From contig NZ_SSOJ01000059.1 of NCBI RefSeq assembly GCF_029871205.1, positions 1-38,120 on the forward strand: a stretch of 38,120 nucleotides of DNA, written 5' to 3'. This DNA comes from Pseudomonas sp. BN417. GTDB lineage: Bacteria > Pseudomonadota > Gammaproteobacteria > Pseudomonadales > Pseudomonadaceae. Shown here piece after piece: positions 34,292 through 38,120 of the stretch. The stretch's first letter is position 1. Every line of letters begins with the position of its first letter. A model generated the notes under the pieces. It was not told the DNA's origin. It was given only the letters and a program-made list of their open reading frames with translations, and did no database searches. The position numbers were made by a program, and so were the translations under genes.

Positions 34292-35087
34292 CGTAATCAG
34301 CTTCAGCCGCGGCCGCGCGCCGCTTCTGATCAGCATGCCGCACCCCGGCACGCACCTGACCCCGGCGGTGGAAGCCGGCATGGTGGCGGCCGGTTGGGAC
34401 CTCACCGATACGGACTGGCACATCCCGCGCCTCTACGATTTCGCCGCCGAGCTGGGGGCGAGCACGCTGGCGGCGCAGTATTCGCGCTACGTCATCGACC
34501 TCAATCGCCCGGCCGACGACAAGCCGCTCTACGCCACCGCCACCACCGGCCTCTATCCGGCGACCCTGTTCGATGGCGAGCCGCTCTACCGCGAAGGCGA
34601 GGAGCCGTCGGCGGCGGAGCGCGCGCGCTACCTGGCGGAAATCTGGACGCCCTACCACCAGACCATCAGCGAAGAACTGGCGCGGATGAAGGCCGAGTTC
34701 GGCTATGCGCTGCTGTTCGATGCGCACTCGATCCGCTCCTTCATCCCGCGCCTGTTCGACGGCCGGCTGCCGGACTTCAACCTCGGCACCAATGCCGGCG
34801 CCAGTTGCGACCCGGCCCTGGCCGAGGCGCTGGTGGCGGTCTGTGCCGAAGCCAAAGATTACAGTCATGTGCTCAATGGCCGTTTCAAGGGCGGCCATAT
34901 CACCCGCCACTACGGCCAACCCGGCGAGCACATCCACGCCGTGCAGCTGGAACTGGCCCAGTGCACCTACATGGACGAGCAAGTGCCCTTCGACTACCGC
35001 GAAGACCTGGCCGTGCCGACCCAGGCGGTGCTGCGCAAGCTGCTGCAGGCGATGGTGGAGTGGGGCAGGGCGAAGTACGGGCGATAG
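34284..35087 (+). CDS. hutG: N-formylglutamate deformylase HutG
   Basis: Final step: N-formyl-glutamate to glutamate and formate. GTG 34284 is chosen because AGGAG lies at 34271-34275; an in-frame ATG at 34266 has none. This gives 267 aa, as in P. putida. Family pattern: [37 protein letters not shown] and [19 protein letters not shown]. It is the last gene of the hut operon and meets a convergent Nudix gene 47 bases downstream; no clear terminator was seen between them. Confidence 0.95.
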   Translation: MDNVISFSRGRAPLLISMPHPGTHLTPAVEAGMVAAGWDLTDTDWHIPRLYDFAAELGASTLAAQYSRYVIDLNRPADDKPLYATATTGLYPATLFDGEPLYREGEEPSAAERARYLAEIWTPYHQTISEELARMKAEFGYALLFDAHSIRSFIPRLFDGRLPDFNLGTNAGASCDPALAEALVAVCAEAKDYSHVLNGRFKGGHITRHYGQPGEHIHAVQLELAQCTYMDEQVPFDYREDLAVPTQAVLRKLLQAMVEWGRAKYGR

Positions 35088-35134
35088 ACCAGCACGGAGG
35101 CGGGTGAAGCTTTTCTGTGGAGGAGCAGCAATTC

Positions 35135-35608
35135 CTACCGCTGCAGGCCGAGATGGCGAATCACCACCACCTCGGCCGCGACCCGCTCCCAGACATCGTC
35201 CAGCAACTCGGCCGGATAGAAGGGCAGGGTGGTCAGCTCCTCGCGGCTGACCCAGCCCAGCTCGCGAATCTCGAACTCGTCGCCGCCCAGGCCGTTGAGG
35301 TTGACCAGGCTGGGTTCGCCGCGCCAGGCGTCGATGCGGTAGAACAGCTCCATATGGAAGCGGCCCATGGCCGGCTCGGCGAACTCGCGGACGTAGACCA
35401 GCGGGCCGACCTCCACTTCCAGCCCGGTTTCCTCCATGAACTCGCGGCGCACCGTGTCGCGGGTCGATTCGTCGGTCTGGGACTCGAAGCCGCCGCCTGG
35501 CGGTATCCAGTAGGTGTCCTCGCCCACCACGTGCTTGACCAGCAGGATGCGTCCGTCTTCCACCAGCAGTCCGGCGGCGCGGATGCGGTGCGTGAGCGGC
35601 GCGCTCAT
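35135..35608 (-). CDS. Nudix hydrolase
   Basis: 157 aa from ATG 35608, which overlaps the stop of the upstream lipoprotein gene (ATGA). The Nudix box is GGGFESQTDESTRDTVRREF followed by MEETGL. The REFMEETGL half is canonical, but there is one extra residue between the leading Gly and the first Glu (x6 instead of x5). It should hydrolyse a nucleoside diphosphate linked to another moiety; substrate cannot be assigned. WIPPGGG precedes the box as usual. Confidence 0.88.
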   Translation of the reverse strand: MSAPLTHRIRAAGLLVEDGRILLVKHVVGEDTYWIPPGGGFESQTDESTRDTVRREFMEETGLEVEVGPLVYVREFAEPAMGRFHMELFYRIDAWRGEPSLVNLNGLGGDEFEIRELGWVSREELTTLPFYPAELLDDVWERVAAEVVVIRHLGLQR

Positions 35609-36036
35609 TGCCAGTCCAGCCGGGCGAGCTTCCACTCGCCGTCGTCCAGCCACCATTCCAGCTTGACCCCGTAGTGGCGCGCGCTGTCGGGGATCAACCC
35701 CTCGGCACCGGTTAGGGCCACCTGGGCTTCGGTGTAGCCTTTCTCGCGGTAGGTGGGGGCCAGCCGGCTGGCCTTGCTCAAGGCCAGGACGCTGACGTTC
35801 TTGTGGCGCAGGAAGAGCAATGCCATGGTGCGCTTGGCCCAGTCGCGGTCATGTTCCTGCTGGGCATTGAACTGCGGGTGCAATTGGTCGAGCACTGCGC
35901 CGGTCTTCTTCGCTTCGAGGTTGTCCTGCAGCTGTTGCACTGCCGCATCCAGCTCGGCGGCCGGGTCGTTCCGGCCACAACCGGCTAGGATTGCCAGAAC
36001 GCAGAGCGTCGGCAGAGCGAACTTCCTGAGGAGCAT
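35605..36036 (-). CDS. Hypothetical lipoprotein
   Basis: 143 aa. AAGGAG fixes the ATG near 36036. The signal peptide ends Ile-Leu-Ala-Gly-Cys, a clear lipobox. The mature part has a helical stretch (AAELDAAVQQLQDNLEAKKT) and a domain ending EWWLDDGEWKLARLDWQ, which suggests a small NTF2-like or DUF fold, but I do not recognise the family. It is co-transcribed with, and coupled to, the Nudix gene, and is divergent from pip. Confidence 0.8.
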   Translation of the reverse strand: MLLRKFALPTLCVLAILAGCGRNDPAAELDAAVQQLQDNLEAKKTGAVLDQLHPQFNAQQEHDRDWAKRTMALLFLRHKNVSVLALSKASRLAPTYREKGYTEAQVALTGAEGLIPDSARHYGVKLEWWLDDGEWKLARLDWQ

Positions 36037-36130
36037 GCTGATCTCCTTTTTCCTCGTTATGATGCCCGGCAGGTTAGAAGGCCGGACTCGCAAAAGGGTC
36101 GACCTTTCGCACAGTTTTGGGGAGCCCAGA

Positions 36131-37105
36131 ATGCAGACTTTGTATCCGGAGATTAAACCCCACGCCAGGCACGAGCTGGCAGTGGATGCGCCTCACGTGC
36201 TCTATGTGGATGAAAGCGGCACGCCGGAAGGCCTGCCCGTGGTATTCATCCACGGTGGCCCGGGGGCTGGCTGCGACGCCATGAGCCGGCGCTTCTTCGA
36301 TCCGAATCTGTACCGCATCGTCACCTTCGACCAGCGCGGCTGCGGCCGCTCCACGCCGCACGCGAGCCTGGAGAAGAACACCACCTGGGACCTGGTGGCC
36401 GACCTCGAACGCATTCGCCAGCACCTGAACATCGACAAGTGGGTGCTGTTCGGCGGTTCCTGGGGCTCCACCCTGTCCCTGGCCTATGCCCAGGCCCATC
36501 CGGAGCGCGTGCTCGGCCTGATCCTGCGGGGCATCTTCCTGTGCCGCCCGGAGGACTTCCACTGGTTCTACCAGGAAGGCTGCAGCCGGATGTTCCCGGA
36601 CTACTGGGAGGATTACCTGGCGCCCATTCCGGCCGAAGAGCACGGCGACCTGATGCACGCCTACCACAAGCGCCTGACCGGCCCTGACCAGATCGCCCAG
36701 ATGCACACGGCCAAGGCCTGGTCGACCTGGGAAGGCCGTACCGCCACCCTGCGCCCCAGTGCGCCGGTGGTGGAGCGTTTCAGCGAGCCGATGCGCGCCC
36801 TGTCGATTGCCCGCATCGAGTGCCACTACTTCGTCAACAAGGCCTTCCTCGAACCCAACCAGCTGCTCCGCGACATGCCCAGGATCGCCCACTTGCCGGG
36901 CGTCATCGTGCATGGCCGCTATGACGCCATCTGCCCCCTGGACAACGCCTGGGCGCTGCACAAGGCCTGGCCCAACAGCGAGCTGCAGATCGTCCGCGAC
37001 GCCGGCCACGCCGCCTCCGAAGCCGGCATCACCGACGCCCTGGTGCGGGCGACCTACCAGATGGCCCGCCGCCTGCTGAACATGCCGCCGGAAGAGGACG
37101 CCTGA
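36131..37105 (+). CDS. pip: Proline iminopeptidase
   Basis: Alpha/beta-hydrolase (peptidase S33) that removes N-terminal proline from peptides. ATG 36131, with GGAG six bases upstream, gives 324 aa; the longer open frame to 35753 overlaps the lipoprotein gene and is rejected. Oxyanion motif HGGPGAGC, nucleophile elbow GGSWGSTL, Asp in HGRYDAICP and His in DAGHAASE are present. It overlaps dtd by one base (TGATG). Confidence 0.95.
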   Translation: MQTLYPEIKPHARHELAVDAPHVLYVDESGTPEGLPVVFIHGGPGAGCDAMSRRFFDPNLYRIVTFDQRGCGRSTPHASLEKNTTWDLVADLERIRQHLNIDKWVLFGGSWGSTLSLAYAQAHPERVLGLILRGIFLCRPEDFHWFYQEGCSRMFPDYWEDYLAPIPAEEHGDLMHAYHKRLTGPDQIAQMHTAKAWSTWEGRTATLRPSAPVVERFSEPMRALSIARIECHYFVNKAFLEPNQLLRDMPRIAHLPGVIVHGRYDAICPLDNAWALHKAWPNSELQIVRDAGHAASEAGITDALVRATYQMARRLLNMPPEEDA

Positions 37106-37542
37106 TGAAGGGGCTGCTGCAACGGGTCAGCGCCGCCCGCGTCGAGGTGGATGGCGAGGTGGTCGGTTCCATCGACCAGGGCCTGCTGGTGCTGGTGGGC
37201 GTCGAGCCCCAGGACACCGAGGCCAGCGCCGACAAGCTGCTGCACAAGCTGGTCAACTACCGGGTCTTTGCCGATGCCGAGGGCAAGATGAACCTGTCTC
37301 TCGGCGCCGTCGGCGGCGGCCTGCTGCTGGTGTCCCAGTTCACCCTGGCGGCCGATACCAACAGCGGCCTGCGCCCGAGTTTCTCCACGGCGGCGCCGCC
37401 GGCCCGCGGTGAGGAACTGTTCGACTACCTGGTGCGCCAGGCCCGCCTCAAGCATCCGCAGGTCGCAACCGGGCGCTTCGGCGCCAACATGCAGGTGCAC
37501 CTGGTCAACGACGGTCCGGTGACCTTCCTGCTGCAAAGCTGA
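37105..37542 (+). CDS. dtd: D-aminoacyl-tRNA deacylase
   Basis: Frees D-amino acids (and glycine mischarged on tRNA-Ala) from tRNAs. 145 aa, the standard length. The two DTD motifs are SQFTL and the C-terminal NDGPVT, whose Gly-cisPro element enforces chirality. The start [17 protein letters not shown] is typical. It is translationally coupled to pip. Confidence 0.96.
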   Translation: MKGLLQRVSAARVEVDGEVVGSIDQGLLVLVGVEPQDTEASADKLLHKLVNYRVFADAEGKMNLSLGAVGGGLLLVSQFTLAADTNSGLRPSFSTAAPPARGEELFDYLVRQARLKHPQVATGRFGANMQVHLVNDGPVTFLLQS

Positions 37543-37632
37543 CCTGGCCCGATAACTGCTTCTTTGCGACTCGCCATCCACTTCGATGGGCGTTAGCATG
37601 CGCGCCATGCCCCGTATTCCGTGGGCTTGCAT

Positions 37633-37640
37633 AAAAACAA
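37633..37640 (+). promoter_or_regulatory. Candidate Hfq/Crc motif before the amino-acid binding-protein gene
   Basis: AAAAACAA matches AANAANAA and lies 26 bases before the start codon, a position typical of Hfq/Crc translational control of amino-acid uptake genes. Confidence 0.45.
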
Positions 37641-37665
37641 CGAGCTGCCCCCATTAGGAGAAAGA

Positions 37666-38120
37666 ATGAAAAAGTTTCTCGCGTCACTGCTGTTCGCCGC
37701 CAGCGCCCTGACCGGCCTGGCCCACGCCGGCATGGTCGATGACGCAGTCAAGCGCGGCACCCTGCGTGTCGGCATGGACCCGACCTACATGCCCTTCGAG
37801 ATGACCAACAAGCGCGGCGAGATCATCGGTTTCGAAGTGGACGTGCTGAAGGCCATGGCCAAGGCCATGGGCGTCAAGCTGGAGCTGGTGTCCACCAGCT
37901 ACGACGGCATCATCCCGGCCCTGCTGACCGACAAGTTCGACATGATCGGTTCCGGCATGACCCTGACCCAGGAGCGCAACCTGCGCATCAACTTCTCCGA
38001 GCCCTTCATCGTGGTCGGCCAGACCCTGCTGGTCCGCAAGGAGCTGCAGGGCGAGATCAAGTCCTACAAGGACCTGAACGATGGCAAGTACCGCATCACC
38101 TCGAAGATCGGCACCACCGG
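37666..38120 (+). CDS. Amino-acid ABC transporter substrate-binding protein, family 3 (5' part)
   Basis: The frame is open to the window edge (151 codons seen; typical total about 250-260). AGGAG at 37656-37660 precedes the ATG. The signal peptide is MKKFLASLLFAASALTGLAHA. The mature start follows SBP_bac_3 pattern: GTLRVGMDPTYMPFEM, then IIGFEVDVLKAMAKAMG, DGIIPALLTDKFDMIGSGMT and TQERNLRINFSEPF. This suggests periplasmic uptake of a polar amino acid; the exact ligand is not assigned. The transporter partner genes presumably follow outside the window. Confidence 0.92.
   Translation, partial: MKKFLASLLFAASALTGLAHAGMVDDAVKRGTLRVGMDPTYMPFEMTNKRGEIIGFEVDVLKAMAKAMGVKLELVSTSYDGIIPALLTDKFDMIGSGMTLTQERNLRINFSEPFIVVGQTLLVRKELQGEIKSYKDLNDGKYRITSKIGTT

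Overview
The window is GC-rich Pseudomonas chromosomal DNA. I infer a member or relative of the P. aeruginosa lineage: the genes and their order (estA, fbp, hutF-hutC-hutD, hutU, hutH, hutI, hutG, pip, dtd) and the protein lengths match that genus, and Shine-Dalgarno sites are strong. No rRNA, tRNA or CRISPR array was seen.

Layout. (1) Bases 1-2205 are an accessory patch, visibly richer in A+T than the rest. It holds the 3' end of a REP-associated tyrosine transposase (RAYT) gene, two decayed RAYT 3' fragments, six copies of one family of short repeats in both orientations, and two small orphan ORFs (a two-helix membrane protein and a lipoprotein). (2) 2206-2955 is a degenerate nucleotidyltransferase-like gene. 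(3) 2985-4311 is a complete IS3-family (IS2 group) insertion sequence with matching ends and an AAAGG target duplication. (4) 4630-19187 is core chromosome: estA (autotransporter esterase), a CptA/EptC-type phosphoethanolamine transferase, a DUF808 membrane protein, a YkgJ cysteine-cluster protein, a coupled DUF2339/DUF3999 pair, a membrane diguanylate cyclase, fbp, a DUF924 protein and a small lipoprotein.

(5) 19302-35087 is a full histidine-utilisation (hut) locus. hutF reads left; hutC (repressor), hutD, a ProX-like binding protein, hutU, an NCS1 permease, hutH, a second ProX-like binding protein with its permease and ATPase, a hutH paralogue (hutH2), hutI and hutG read right. Together they take up histidine or urocanate and degrade it: HutH to urocanate, HutU to imidazolonepropionate, HutI to formiminoglutamate, HutF to formylglutamate, HutG to glutamate and formate. 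The hutU leader has a well-spaced sigma-54 -24/-12 element with a palindromic HutC-like operator over the predicted start point, and a 10-bp inverted repeat further upstream. Three A-rich leader motifs suggest Hfq/Crc catabolite control.

(6) 35135-38120 holds a lipoprotein/Nudix pair on the minus strand, pip, dtd and the start of an amino-acid ABC transporter binding protein.

The most notable observation is that HutH2 lacks exactly the three-residue Ala-Ser-Gly triad that forms the MIO cofactor of histidine ammonia-lyases, and also the catalytic Tyr280, while staying in frame and translationally embedded in the operon. Next come the RAYT-linked repeat patch with small cargo ORFs, the hutU control region, and a hairpin that presents AGGAGG in its loop between the hut ABC binding-protein and permease genes.
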